The notes beneath the pieces are model-generated. The model saw nothing but the letters and a program-made list of their open reading frames with translations, searched no databases and had not been told where the DNA came from. A stretch of 64,000 bases of DNA from Neckera pumila (Eukaryota > Streptophyta > Bryopsida > Hypnales > Neckeraceae). Position numbers and translations under genes: made by a program. Shown here one piece after another: positions 1 to 12,963 of the stretch. The stretch is from NCBI GenBank assembly GCA_963969595.1, contig OZ018414.1, positions 22,365,660 to 22,429,659 of the forward strand, written 5' to 3'. Numbering within the stretch: position 1 is the stretch's first letter; every line of letters begins with the position of its first letter.

Positions 1-1654
1 TGGTACTTGTGGGTCCAGCAGGCTTCAATGCCGGCTCTGATCGACTTATGGAATTTAAGTCAACTTGGAAAGGTGCTGTGGCGAACTTCATTTGGGAATC
101 CAATTTTACTCCGCAAAGTGTCGTAAGGTAAAACATTTGAAACAGTTTTCCATCATGTTGAATTCTAAGTGCAGAAGTCCAGCAGTTGTTTATTTGAAAA
201 TTTTTGAGCTCCCAGGCTTATTTGTCTTTCCCATGAAACGGCATTTTCTTCTTGGCAACGTGTGCATACAAACCAGTAATGTTCGTCATTGCAAAAGTAG
301 TTATATGTGATTTGCACTGGTTGCAGGGTTTTAGGACCGTGGGGTCCAAACTTGGTGAACAAGTATGCAGGAGCACGTTTTGGGGGCAAGTATGGATCTG
401 GCGTGACTTTAACTGATGATGAGTCCAAGTTGCTTTCTGGTATGCTTCACCATTTGCGAGTTCAATCCAATGCACATGAGTCGTAACAATTTTAGTGATT
501 TCATCAGTGGTGGGTTTTTAATCAGCGCAGAGCGAATGCTCATTCTTGATATGTGAATCAGTTGTGGAGGTGCTAACTTGTCACGAATTTAATCATAGTG
601 TGGTACCTATCGCACATACCTAGCACTGATATTTCTTATTCCATGTTGTAGTTGTTTGCTAACACTTGCGTCTTTATTTGCAGATTATATGTTTCACACT
701 TTGGCAGCTAAAGCAAGTGGTGAACTTTGCTTGAAGTACATATTCTCTTTAGGAGCACTAGCCCGAACGCCACTTGTGGACAGGTATGGATGTAGCACCA
801 TTCATGGTCTAAATTATTGAATATTAGCAATTGAAAATTATGAATCTAAAAAAAAAACCCAGAATTTTTGGATTTCTTTAGATGTTGGTTTTAAGACATG
901 TACTTACTATGAATTTTCAAAGTGGAAGCTCCCTAGGCCACGGAAACCGCCACATAGACTAGTCTTAAAACCGAAATCTAGAGATTCAGCAGTCAACCAC
1001 TTACAATTAAGTATGGGAACAATTTATTTTCACTTTTGGGGACACTTTCAATAGAAGGCTGCTTGTCAGAAATGGGTTGACGGATGGTTTTGGGTGTTTT
1101 CACCTTGGTTGGGAAATATCTAAAAGTAAGGAATCGTTGTGACATGTGTAGTGCGCCGGAGTGGAAAGTGCCAACCTCATTCATATATGGCTTCGAGGAC
1201 TGGATGCACTACACTGGTGCAATTGCTGCTCGTGAACGAATGAAGGTTCCATGCGAAATTCTTCGTGTGCCGCAGGTACGTGTTATTTTGATGTTTGAGG
1301 CCATGTTCAGAATATTCTAGTTATACATATGATACAATCACTGATGAATGCTCGAATATATTACAGTTTCTGGCACCCTGAAGACCACATAATTAGCAGC
1401 AGTGTAGTTGATTTTACACCATTTTTGACACCACTCTAGCATTACACTTTTGGAGATATTATCTGGGCCTGTTGTAGTTCAGGCTGAGTTTTGTGTAACC
1501 TATAACTTACCTTTTCTGTTACTTATGGCAGGGTGGACACTTTGTGTTTTTGGACAATGCACCGAAGTTTCACGAGTCATTGTTTTATGCCTGCCGACAG
1601 TACTTACCTGGAGGATCAGAATTTGAGCTACCTAAGGAAATTCTCAAAGTTTAA
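1..1654 (+). CDS. CGI-58/ABHD5-like alpha/beta hydrolase (lysophosphatidic acid acyltransferase type), 3' part
   Basis: Five exons are readable: 1-127 (enters from outside the window), 327-439, 684-783, 1152-1275 and 1532-1654, stop TAA at 1652-1654. All junctions are GT-AG and the frame stays open. The protein matches plant CGI-58 (ABHD5 relative), a cytosolic lipid-metabolism protein of the alpha/beta hydrolase fold reported to have lysophosphatidic acid acyltransferase and lipase activity. Visible landmarks are VGPAGF near the start, TWKGAV and WESNFTPQ, GPWGP, HTLAAKASGELCLKYIFS, EWKVPTSFIYG, and VPQGGHFVFLDN. The last contains the HX4D acyltransferase motif (H-F-V-F-L-D) and the catalytic-type histidine. 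The nucleophile motif GXSXG would lie in upstream exons outside the window. The end is conserved (ACRQYLPGG followed by a short tail). The intron at 784-1151 holds a repeat that recurs downstream at 2430-2685. Family assignment is firm; exact activity is inferred. Confidence 0.9.
860..1120 (+). repeat. Dispersed repeat, copy 1 (inside CGI-58-like intron)
   Basis: About 260 bp that align with 2430-2685 in the same orientation. Shared blocks include CATGTACTTACTAT, ATTTTCAAAGTGGAAGCTC, CACATAG then CTAGTC, and GGGACA then TTTCAATAGAAG. The downstream copy lies past the gene's stop codon. No coding potential and no clear terminal repeats were seen. Confidence 0.7.
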
Positions 1655-2429
1655 GATTACCTCGGAGTGGTCTCTGGTATCTGATAGAAAATGCAAATCT
1701 CTATTTGAGATATTACTTTCATAAATTGTGAAATGTTACTCATTAGCTGAATATAGACAGTTGCAATTTGGGTGCCACCATTGGTTCTCTACTTGCGTGT
1801 AGTGATAACAGGCGTCAAAATCATTCAACTTATTGATTACAGTAGAAATGGAACAACTAAACTCTCTGGCTGGAACATGGAAGCAAATTCTATTGTTATT
1901 AAATTCCAATCAGTTTAGGGTTTAGGTTTTAGAGTTTCTTTGGCTGGGACAAATGCTGGAGAGCTCCGTTACTCTTGCAGAGCATGACATTTTCATGTTG
2001 GACCTCCCATGTCTAAACTTTGGTAACAAAGTAGCAATAGCGACACAGTACAATTCGAAAGGAATGTGAGCAAGGGGTCAAGCCACTCCTATATGCTACG
2101 GAGTATATAACATTATGAATGTAATATAATGTGCAGACTTTGTTGAGGATAAATTCCTTCAATTGAAGATGTGACATGTGAAATTGGAAGTACTAGAGAT
2201 ATGCATAAAGTACTGCAAACCCAAACAAAGAAGGTATGAGATTCAAAAAACTTTGCACTGAGCTTGCAAACTCCGCATCAAACTTGACAATACTCGGCAG
2301 ATATCTCTACTCAGGTGAAAACACCTAACACTGTCAAAATAAGCAATTCAGCATAGTTGGAGGCATCTTTTCAAGAAAGAACACTTTTGGAAATTCTAAT
2401 ATTACAATTTAAATTTTTGGATTGAAAAT
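1655..2429. other. CGI-58-like 3' flank, no second gene seen
   Basis: Presumed 3' UTR and flank of the CGI-58-like gene. It includes a short telomere-like tract around 1912-1935 (GTTTAGGGTTTAGG) and otherwise ordinary AT-rich sequence without a recognisable ORF. Confidence 0.5.
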
Positions 2430-2685
2430 TAGAATTTTTGGATAAGGCATGTACTTACTATCGATTTTCAAAGTGGAAGCTCTATAGGCATGATTGAAAC
2501 TGTCACATAGTCTAGTCATAAAACCTAAACTAGAAAACCAACAATCAACCAATTGCAATTAAATATAGGAACGGTTTAATTGCACTTTTAGGGGACATTT
2601 TCAATAGAAGTTTATAGGTCAAGAATGGATACACGGACAATTTTAGATGTTTTCAATTTTTATCCATTTCAATTTGGAAAAGTCT
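2430..2685 (+). repeat. Dispersed repeat, copy 2
   Basis: Partner of 860-1120, diverged by scattered substitutions and small indels. At 2809 a lone TTAACCTCTAAAAGACC motif resembles one end of the TTAA element family, but no partner end was found nearby. Confidence 0.65.
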
Positions 2686-3177
2686 CCCTAGTGATTGCAA
2701 AGACTACAATAGGCCTTAAGACCTCACTTAAGACCCAAGAGGGAACAATGTTTGACTCAATTGAGTGGAGTGTCATTTCAATGCAATTTGTTCAACATTG
2801 TGGTCAAATTAACCTCTAAAAGACCAATTGTTCATTCAAAGGACATTAAAAACTTGAGTAGATAATTATAAAGTAAAAAATGAACAAATGTTTTTGAAAA
2901 TTTGACTCAAGCTAGGGATTTCTTCTTTATGAGTGAACTGTTTCAGCAACTGGAACTACTAGGATTAGAATTTCGGCATTTTGGTGTTCAAATTGTTTTG
3001 TGTTTGGCAACTTCTTAGATTTCTTGTTTTGGGAAACTTGTCATGCAAGGCTTAAGACGTGGTAGGTTTTTCAAAATATTCAATAATTTAGACTATGAAT
3101 GAAAAAATTCTACAACATTTTGGACATTTCATTTGTAATATTTTAAGTATAGTTCAAACATTCCAAAAAAAACTTAA

Positions 3178-4135
3178 CCCCTAAAGGTTTTTGACTATAT
3201 TTTCACCAAAAATGCTCCAAAACTGCCATTTCTAATAGAAGTACCACTTTCTTGAAAAAAAACATTTTAGACACATGTAACCGTAAAATCTTGTAGTGCA
3301 CTGGTTTGAGAAGATGTGAAAAAGAATTCGAAATTCTCCACCGAGCAGATTGCAAGATATTAGTGTTTGAATTGAGGAAAATCCTTTTTTTGTCCCTGCA
3401 AAAAAACGGGCAGTTGAACTTTATAAGGTCACATTTGTATGAAAAAATGTCCATAATGGAGGTTCCTCTTTGGATTCATTTTTGAAGTCAAGTTGACTAT
3501 ATGCTTGAAAATTTTCAGATCATTTGGAATTGTACAATATAAAGGAAAAAAATAGTAAGTAGAAAGAAGTAGAGAATGATTCAAAACACTAAATTGTTAA
3601 AAATTTAGTTATAGAATTGAAAAATGCCAATCCCAATGGTTTTAATGTTGTAATAAATAATATATTGTAAAGTTGTAATGTTGTAATAAACAATCTACAC
3701 CCAATGTTTTTACTTTTTTTCAAAAATATTGAAAATTGAGTTAAACAAAGGACTTCAAAGTTTATTTTAGAGTAAAGCTTCCATAACTACCCGCAAACTA
3801 AAACTCCTCATAATTTTCATCTCATTAGTCAAAATGGAATGATTCAAAGCTTTCCCTCTATATATAAATCTAGAGAACCAATTTCAATTTCTTTTTTGTT
3901 TTAGAAGTGATTTTTTAAGATTTTTTTGAGTTGCCCGCTAAGCATTGAAAATCACATATCATACAATAACTTTTTAACCATGCAGTCAAAAGTTATGAAA
4001 ATTGTCGGGCCTTAAAGCTACTCCTCAGGAAATTGTTGTGTGAAAAATTCAAAGAAAAAAAAATAAAAGCTCCGCTTGTAGTGAGCTATCCAAAAATATT
4101 ATGTTCTCAAAAAAGCATGTTCGGTGCTTTTGGAG
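3178..4135 (-). mobile_element. TTAA-flanked piggyBac-like MITE, copy 1 (958 bp)
   Basis: Flanked by TTAA on both sides (3174-3177 and 4136-4139). The left end reads CCCCTAAAGG. The right end, GCTTTTGGAG, is a decayed form of the CCTTTAGGGG end seen in other copies. The interior aligns with the copies at 12964, 13893, 39574, 41609 and 55527 (AACTGCCATTTCTAATA near one end; an AGTAGAAAGAAGTAGA block in the middle). It carries no coding sequence. Minus strand is used here for copies whose ACTGCCATTTCTA end lies at the left. Confidence 0.8.
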
Positions 4136-4139
4136 TTAA

Positions 4140-7100
4140 TTTATGTTGGTATAACATGGTTGTAACCTCGCGCTGTAGAACTTGACATGGGATCTGGGTT
4201 TGTGGTAGAAACACCACGGCTATGTCAAGTGGGGCTGACTCTGGTTGAGTGCCTAGTGTTAGGCGAGAGGACCAACATTAATGGCAGGAGGGCCTGTGCC
4301 GCAGTGGCAGTGCAAAGGGTGGCGTCACCATGAGAGTTGTGGCGCCATGGTAAAACACACCCGGGACTTGAAGTAAAAAGTTGCAGGGACCCGGGGGTGA
4401 GACGTGGAGAGACCCCAAGAAGTGTCAATATACGTTATGCCAAAGACATTTAAGGCTTTTGTTTGTTTTGTGCTGCAACTTGTTTGCAAAACTTTTGCAA
4501 GAAATTTCCTTCTCTCATTCATTAAATCCTTGCAAAGTATACATAATACAATGCAATTCAGTCTAATTTTATTAGTAAAGTCAAAGGCGTTGCCACTCAT
4601 TCCTATTCCTCGAGATTTTAATGCGGAGGGATCATCCACTCATTGAAGTAGATGAAGCTGTCAACCACTTTAAACCCTTCAAGGTTTGGGAAGCCCAATT
4701 CTTGCATGCAAGAAGGTGTTTTATGTGTATTATTTTAAAATAGAAGGTGTATGAATTGAGGTATGCAATAGTGACAATAGTTTGCGTTCATGCTAAGTTA
4801 GATTCTGTGACACATGACACTCCCAATTTGGATGTAGAAGATGTTTTGAATGATATCACGATGCTTTGGCATATAAGTTGTTTGAATTTTATTTTTATTG
4901 GTGTGAAAGAATGGATTCCTAGAAATAATGGTTGAAACGAATGTTGTTTCATTTCTATGGTCCAACTGCTTTTCCTTGTCATGCCACCTAATTGTGTCCA
5001 TTTTGTACGGTAGTTGTTGACACTAAAAAAAACTGAGGGCATGTTCTTGACCAAGAATTATGGAGAGAAAAAAAAACTATAAATGTCTTGTGCCATCACC
5101 TTATTTTCCAAGAGGGATCAAAGAATGTAAACAAAGGGATTGGGTAAATTAGCGCAAGTGATTTGGGTTCATTTGGAAGGTGTGTGTGATAAAACTTCTA
5201 CTTATGAAGTAAAATAGTTTGTATGTTTCCACATTTGAATTTTCAAAAATAAATAAATGAAGAATCTAAAGATTTGCAAAAGTTGGCTAGTGTATTGCTA
5301 TTTTCTTAGACCTCTTTGCATTGGAGGTGATATAGAGTAAGTTAGAACTTGAATTTGCTTCTAAAACTTTTCAATATTATGTACCAAGAGCACATACTAT
5401 TGAATGGTGAAGAGTCTCATTTTTGTGTAGAGTTAAATTTTCTTCATTTATTATTAAAATTTCTTGAATGGTGAAGAGAGCTCAAAGTTTGTCATCCCTA
5501 TCAAGCAAGGATGAAAAAAACTTTTTTCCAAAATTCAAACGCTATAATTTTTCAACCCACACATTTAAATGAGCCAAATGAATTTCTACACATTGATATG
5601 ATAGTGCATAGTCACTTAAAAAACAAGTTTTCTCAATTAGTTTTTGATGTTAAATCAAATGTTTTTTCAAAGTGAATTTGTGCCCCCCCGCCCCCTCCCT
5701 CCTTCTATTCATATTTTTGAGTGGTTCCTATGATAGCAATCAATATGGGATATTGTCACCATAGGCATTTCAGTATTTGTATTTCATATCGTATTTTGTA
5801 TTCGTACCATATCCATATCGTTCTGTGTCTATATTTAGTATTTGGTATTCAATATTTGTATGTAGTAGTTTGTATTTGTAACGTAATTTGTATCGTAATC
5901 AAATCAACGGCTTCTATTTTTTTACAAAGTGGAGGGTTGCAATTGAATTAAAGGCTTATGTTTTTCATATGGATGCGTGTGTAGTTAATTGAGGGAAGGG
6001 GGGTGGGGGGAAGCACTTGGTCCTATAATCACAAGAGATAGTCTACTATACTTTTGTATGGTTTAAATTCAAAAAAAGAGTTTTCATTCTTTATTTTGCT
6101 CAACATAGGTAAACTTGGCAGTTTTTGTCAAGTGAAGTTCAAATGCACCCCGAATTTTGTAGGAATTAATGTTTAAGACAATATTAAAATCTAAAGATTA
6201 GATATTGAAGTGTACATATTTCAAATGAAACTTTTTTTTAGATCTTTTGATAATAATCCTATTCTCTAATAAAAACATAATTGTTCTTAGGATGTCCACT
6301 ACAAAAGCTACAAGATTTGCTAAACAAAAATGAATTACATCAATTTGGCATTACACTATTATTAGAACATAAAAATGAAAACAGAGACTTAGATGAATAT
6401 GTCTTCTCAAAAAATTTATTAATATATTTTTAAATCATATTATTTGTAGTATTGTACCAATTTTTATATTTTTTAAAATTTTGTCCTTCCTAAACATTCA
6501 ATATACTCCCAATAATATCCTTGATGAAGTGCAATAAATTTTTTGTTGATTGGTGCAATTGCACTATTATATTGAAAATAAAAATAAAAACTTGTAATGG
6601 CCATTATAAATTTTTCTAATGTTTTAAAGAAGAATTTGAATTAGATGTTGATGGATTATAATCCCAAGTTGTAGATGACCCAAACATCCAATTGAATGGA
6701 TATTTAGGTTGATAAAGTCTTATCTAGGTGAACTCTTTAGAACCTAGGCCTGCTTCTAAGTCAGATGAACATGAAAAAAATCTTTAAAGAAACATGAGTT
6801 TGTATGAAATTTGAGAAGAGGATCTAGTATTTTGACTTATAGAATAGAAGAAGGCATGATGTAGGAAAAATGCTTCAAAAACCAACATCTATTGTATATA
6901 ATGGCAAAAATTGCAATGTAAAGCCAATATATGAATGTTGGAGACTATAAATATACAGAAAAGCTGAAAATACAATCATCCAAGGGAGGTGCTAAATAGA
7001 AGACTTATTGAGTGGAGGATGTCTTGGATATGCCAAGACAAAACATGGTGCAAACCAAATCTAAGTAATAGAAATGCAAGTAGAAATATGCAATTTATAC

Positions 7101-8455
7101 TAGAACATGACACATGAAAAGTATAAAGAATCTGATACTATAAAGTTGATGAGCAAAGCGTCATCCAAAGTCCAAAGTATAAGATGATGAAGCTTTGCAA
7201 TTATTGATGGCATTAATCATCTACATAATTAGGTGAGGTTGAAGCAAAAAAACTCTAGAATATTGCATTGAAAACATCAAGAATATACAAAGCAAAACAA
7301 ATTTTTTTTTTCTTCTACTCTCCAGTTCATACATGTGGCCACATTGACAATCTTGATACTTAGCTTTCCAAAGATAAGCCGCCAAAGATTGTAAGGGTTC
7401 CTATGTACTTCTATATCTTCTACACATCTTTATTTGTATTATACAAAGAGTAATTGAGATGGTCATGTATAAACATTCAAACCATCCATCCATGTGGTAA
7501 CGTATTTTCAGTATCAAATTTTGCCAGTGATTGTTTATAGAAGAATTAGTGACTCTATCAAGATTTGAAGTGTAATTATGTACAATTTTGTACGCTTTAA
7601 ATTTTCAATCTAGAGTTTGTCAAACTAAGTTAAATAGTAGTTGTTGAGACTTAATGGGTTAAAAGATTAAAGGGTGACTAAGTGGAGCTCAAGTGAACTT
7701 CAATCTTATATAGAATATTAAGGATTGAATTGAAAAAAGTCTAGTAAAAGGTAATGAAAGGTTGCAACTCTACCAATTCAACCACTTGTCCCTTCAATTG
7801 TATATATATTGTATATGAGGGCCTTATTGGAAGTGCAAAGTGAATAATACAATTGGTAGTCTTCCTATTAGGGTCTCTCTTGTATTGTGTTGTATTGACC
7901 TTTTGTCTCAATCTTTTCTTTAGAAGTTGTCATATCAATCTCTTTAGTTGGACTTCATTATGGATGCCAATATGGCAAGAACTTCATTCTTGGTATTCTC
8001 TTGGGAAGTGTTGAAGTCAACAATTGAAAGTGAATGGGTTTTCTAAAGGCTTCCATGTAAGTGTGTTGGAATGTTTATTCAAACCAATATCATATAAAAT
8101 TATTCATAAGGTACTAATGATAAAATGATGCACATACATGATGGAACTAGACAATCAAATTAAGGTCTTGATAGAAAATAGTTGGACATCCAAAATTTGG
8201 TCAAAGGTTGACTCTCCCACGCATTAAGTCTCATTGGATCACTAGCCTCTAATCACTTAGATTGGTCAACTTGGATCACATTACTCTAGATGAGGTAGTC
8301 ATTGGAAAATTTGAGAACATCTCAAGCAACCATATCTTCATCCATAGGTTGCCATGTTCCACGATCAATTAAAAGTTTGCTCCTTTTTGTACTGCTTATT
8401 TGTAAATGATATCCATACTCTTCACAAATAGATAACTTCAAACTCGTTCGCAAAA
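4140..8455. other. AT-rich intergenic DNA with one GC-rich patch
   Basis: No supported gene. A GC-richer patch at 4160-4430 (runs such as GGGACCCGGGGGTGAGACG) looks unlike its surroundings but has no recognised product. Around 5720-5960 is a sequence rich in CATATC/GTATTTG that has diverged relatives near 27650-27800 and, inverted, near 33370-33600, each with a motif like ATTGCAATCAATATGGGA. The rest is simple AT-rich sequence. Confidence 0.5.
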
Positions 8456-8947
8456 ATGGCATCAAGTTGGTGTCGAAAGGCAACATCACTAGCCGTATTT
8501 GGATTGATGGGCATCAACGGTACTGGTCTTTATGATGACTACCTCATCTTCAAGCAATGTAGCACGTACGCACCAACATGAAAATTTCAATAGTTGGATG
8601 AGAATTTATTATTTATGAACTTGAATTTATTGCATGGCTCCAATGAATTCTTTTCTTGAAATACTATTGTAAATAGTATATTCAAAAACATTATATAGCA
8701 TTATAGTTGTAATCTAGTTGCTAGTGAAATGGTTCACAGAAAGGCAATTAGAAAAGCACGCAATGACCAGCGGCTAACGATGATGATAGGGGAGAATATT
8801 GATCAAGGTCCGTGGTACGAGTCTACTATGTTCACTGCCCATGAAGGGCATTCAGCAACGTGCAACTTCCCTATACATGGCACCCATGGCTCTGCCAAAT
8901 TGCATGTTCGAGCTGTTCGCTATGAAGGCAAGCGAAAAAACTTATGA
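8456..8947 (+). CDS. Probable COA1-like mitochondrial protein, two exons, possibly a 3'-truncated relic
   Basis: Exon 1 is 8456-8565 and exon 2 is 8740-8947, joined by a 174-bp GT-AG intron in phase 2; stop TGA. The 105-residue product begins with a hydrophobic segment (residues about 10-35), followed by [14 protein letters not shown] and a core with [29 protein letters not shown] and RAVRYEG. I read this as the COA1 (cytochrome oxidase assembly factor 1, formerly DUF1783) family: one membrane segment, a GPWY-like motif, then a beta-rich C-terminal domain. The core order and the C-S-[ST]-K-A junction across the intron are what I expect of plant members. The usual C-terminal stretch with a tryptophan-rich motif is absent: the frame stops soon after RYEGK. 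An in-frame TAG (8429-8431) precedes the ATG, so any presequence would need another exon. It may be a decayed copy. Family call from memory, moderate. Confidence 0.5.
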
Positions 8948-9225
8948 ATGCATGATTCAATCCACTTGCACAAATTTCTACAATGATATATTCATTGGCA
9001 TATATTATACTTTTATTACCTTGTGATTGCAATTCATGTGGTACAAGCATATATTTTTGATATAAAATACCCTTATAAATTAGCTTTGTATAAAATAAAT
9101 ATAAAAAATTGTTGGAATTTATTTTTCCAAATTATTCATTTTTTGTATTTAACTATTTAATCTTATTCTAAGATATCAAATTTCCTAAATATGTATATAT
9201 ATATATATCCAAAACACTATCTTTC

Positions 9226-9259
<34 letters not shown>

Positions 9260-12200
9260 TGTTTAAAAAACAAAATTTTATAGATTTAATATAAAATCCA
9301 AAATTTATATAAGTGGGACCTAAAAGACTGCTTGATTAAGTAAAACCTTATATTTGAATTTTTCAAGGTGTTTTTCTTCATTAAAAGATTCCATTCTTAT
9401 TGAACTATGTTTTAGAGGTTACCATTACAAGAGCTACAAAATTTTGTGAAACTAAAATGAATTAAATCGCTTTGTTGCGTTACATTGCATTATAAAAGAT
9501 AGAAATAAGGCCATGTAAAAGTGGGAGTTACATACCCATCATGGATGGATAGACATTTTAGAGGGTCAAATGAACCATCTTCATAATTCTAATAATAATG
9601 ATAGTTCTAATTTCATTTATAGATTTATACTTAAATTGATACCTACTTAATAATATTTGAACCCTTTACATCCAAACAATGAAGAGAACATTATAAGGAA
9701 TTTTATTTTACATGCAATGAAGGTAGAAAAAAAATATAATGTTGTCTTTGCACTCAATTTTGAAAATTTTCAAACAAAAAAGAGATGAAAAATGATATTG
9801 GTTCTTAACTAGAACATTTTCACCATTGGTATTAACAATTATCAATTTCTTGTAAAGTTATTAGCGTTTTAGTTTTTTATTTTATTTTGTACTACCTTTC
9901 ACTTTACAATTCTTTTCTTGATAAATATAAAAGTTTTTTTAGTTAAATTTTTTTTTAATATTTTCAACACAGTTTTCAACATAATGGCTTTCATATTCAT
10001 TTAAAGGAAATGCACGAGCCTAGGACATATGTTTTTTTTTTCTAAAAATGTTTAAAGACAACTTCACTTTTCGGAAGGGCTAGAAAAAAAGACATTTTGA
10101 AGTTTTGACACATTGAACTTGCAATTTTAGAGATGTTCATTCTAAAATTTTGGGACAATGTGTTTGAACAAGTTAACCAAAGGATTACGTGGTTGGGTTT
10201 GTTAAAATAAATATAGATGAAGATTTTAGCCTTGTTGTAGAGACAAGCATTTTGAAGCAGTTTTGGGACTCTAAACATGAATAAACATTTGGATAAGTGA
10301 TGAAAAAATTATAAAGCTTCTTGTTTTGCAAGAAATCTTAGCAAATTTTTGAGAAAATAGAACAATCTCTTTGAAGAAGTTAGGGCACCATTACATACAT
10401 GAGTGAGTATGCTTGACTGACAGTGTCGCCTTTTTGATGATTTAAAAACTTGCTTGCATGTATGTGGTGGAAAAGGCAGAGAGACTAAGTTCCCAATTTT
10501 ACTACGTGTGGCCCGGACAAGGCCAATGGAAGATATTGGTATTGGAAGCACTCATTCTCCAACCCAATAAAGAAGATAGCATTCACATAGACCTTCTACC
10601 AAATCTTTAGCAGCCTAACTAACTCTATTGGTACCACCAATGACATATTTAGTTGGAACATCCATTCTTATCAATTTGTGGCTTTTATACATGTAAGCAT
10701 ACACCAAATGAATGAATGTTGGAATTTGAAGAATGTTGTTTTTCTCATGTAATGATACAAATTGAAAATTAGATTGAAAAAGAAAGAAGAAGAATCTTTT
10801 GGTAGGAAAGACATTTTTTTAAATTTCAATAGTAATAATGCCCATTTTGCCTTCTACAATGGAAAAGGCAATGAGATCTTTAGTTTCACCTCATATTAGA
10901 TTATTATTGATGCAAGTGATGATTATTTATTATTAATAGGAAAAGTAGATTCAAGTAAATGATGGAAACTCACTTTTTTTCTTATACCCCTAATTGCTCT
11001 AGCTTAGCCAAGCTCTTTAATTGTATGGAAGGCTTATTGTTGGACAATCTTGTATTTCTATGTCTAAATGATCAATCTAATGCAAACTTCATTGTTGAAA
11101 TATCATTGCCATCTTTCACCTCTTTTCCCTTCAAATATGAGAAATCATAAGCATGTAGAGGCCTTGGCTTGCAATGAAAAACTCTCAAAAAATGATATTC
11201 TTTGTGATCAAGTGCATAAACATACTTGAAGTTCATTGAAATCTACAACCTTGCTTTATTGGAATCATGAACTTTTTTAGTGTGCAAGAGAATTATTCCT
11301 CCCTAACTCCCGCTCAACTTCAATACACTTGTATTTTTGCCTCTCTTGCTTTCTTGTCCACTCTTCTTCCATATCCAACACAAATTATTGAGCTAGATGT
11401 AAAAGGATATCTCTATTTTAAAAGAGAATTTAGAAGAACAATTCAATGATGAATCTTATATCATTTCCACAAGGCTAAATCTAATACTACATTAAAGTTT
11501 TGTTCCCATCTAGCATTTGCAAACTTTGATGTTAAAAGACTAGATTTACATATGTTTTTTTCACGGCAATTAGGTTAGGAACTATTGTACTTGTTTCATA
11601 GCTATGTGTTGTTCTCACATGACTCAAATTTACCACCAACTCTTGTCTCATCAATTAAAGCACTTGCAACTTGTTGTGGACAAGCAGTCCTTCTAGTTGA
11701 TGTTGCATCTTGGTTTAGCATTGATTGTTTTAATAGGTAGGTCTAACAAGGACTCAAGGAAGAAGCTTGTAGGAAGAAGTTTTTTAATTCAAAATTTGTA
11801 CAAAAGCGGATTTGCAAAGATGCACAAGTTGTTGCATATTACAAATAGGGAAGTAACACAACGACCAATATTGTAAATAATTGTAGAACTTCTTTGTGAT
11901 TACTTGAGAAATTACATTATACTCTTCCTTTTATGCCCAACCACCTTAAATTCTATCTACAGTGTATATGTACTAAGCAATGTATAATGGAATACAAAGT
12001 GAGCCATCCATTACCAACCAAGACCCTATTGACAATCTAGAAAATTCAATAAAAGCTAGGATTGATTTCCAACCATCAGTTCTTGATTTCCCACCGACTT
12101 TTGACCACTCATCAGTATTATGACACATGTCTTTGGTTTTGAAAGCCAAAATAGTCTTTGAATGAGCTGTTATAGAATACTCTAAACATTGGTTATGGAT

Positions 12201-12959
12201 TTGGACCAACTTTTGGCTTCCAAAATTCATAGTAATTTCAATTCAAGGAATAAAATTACTAAAAAATTACAATCATCATGATATCTTTCTTTCTACTTGA
12301 GAAAAAATTACATTGTTTTAATATTGCTCTACACCAGCAACAAAATCACTTAAATGATCAATTATGGGTGACTCTACCTTAGTGAAATAATTGTAGACAT
12401 TAATGCCACATACTAGGCTAGGTCTAAACAAATCATAAACAATATTTTTCAATAAAGCTTGAAAAAAAAGACTGGGAAATCCTTCTAAAATTGATTGTAG
12501 ATTGATTTCTAAATAATTTTAATGGCTTTCTTTCTTTGGGTTCAGAATATTTAGTATTACAATACTTATTGTGATTTTTTACAATTATATATTTTTCTAG
12601 TCGAATTTGAAGGGTCAGTTATAGTATGCAGCTGGAAAGAAACTTTTTGAGAACAAATATATTTGTACCTTATGAACTACAATGTATACAATATTTACAA
12701 GAAAAGTTTGAAAGTGTGACCATACAAATGTTAAACAACAATATTACAAGAATCTACAAACATTAAGATGGATGAAAAATCCAAAAAATGTACATTGGGA
12801 CTTAATTTGCATTCATTTATTATTTAAAATTTGAACACCTTCTACAACTAGATAATATATAGACCATGGTTACACAATGTTCAAAATAAGACATTGTTGT
12901 TAGTCATTGGCATTGCTAGGATATGAAATAAGTAGGCCCTTTCAAATGCGCCACTGACT
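8948..12959. other. AT-rich intergenic DNA, no supported gene
   Basis: Long AT-rich stretch with short TA and A-rich runs (for example 9195-9265). Weakly ORF-like segments between 10040 and 12240 are broken by stops on both strands and give no recognisable domain; they could be an eroded transposon. The stretch 12290-12560 resembles 38690-38880 (for example TTTTTCAATAAA, TTGTAGATTGA), a further dispersed repeat. Confidence 0.5.
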
Positions 12960-12963
12960 TTAA

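Noticed and set aside
1912..1935. Interstitial telomere
   Set aside because: Only two to three imperfect TTTAGGG units, too few to be more than a chance motif.
10040..12240. Possible eroded hAT/DUF659-like transposase
   Set aside because: Short open frames here show no recognisable catalytic or zinc-finger motif, so the call could not be supported.
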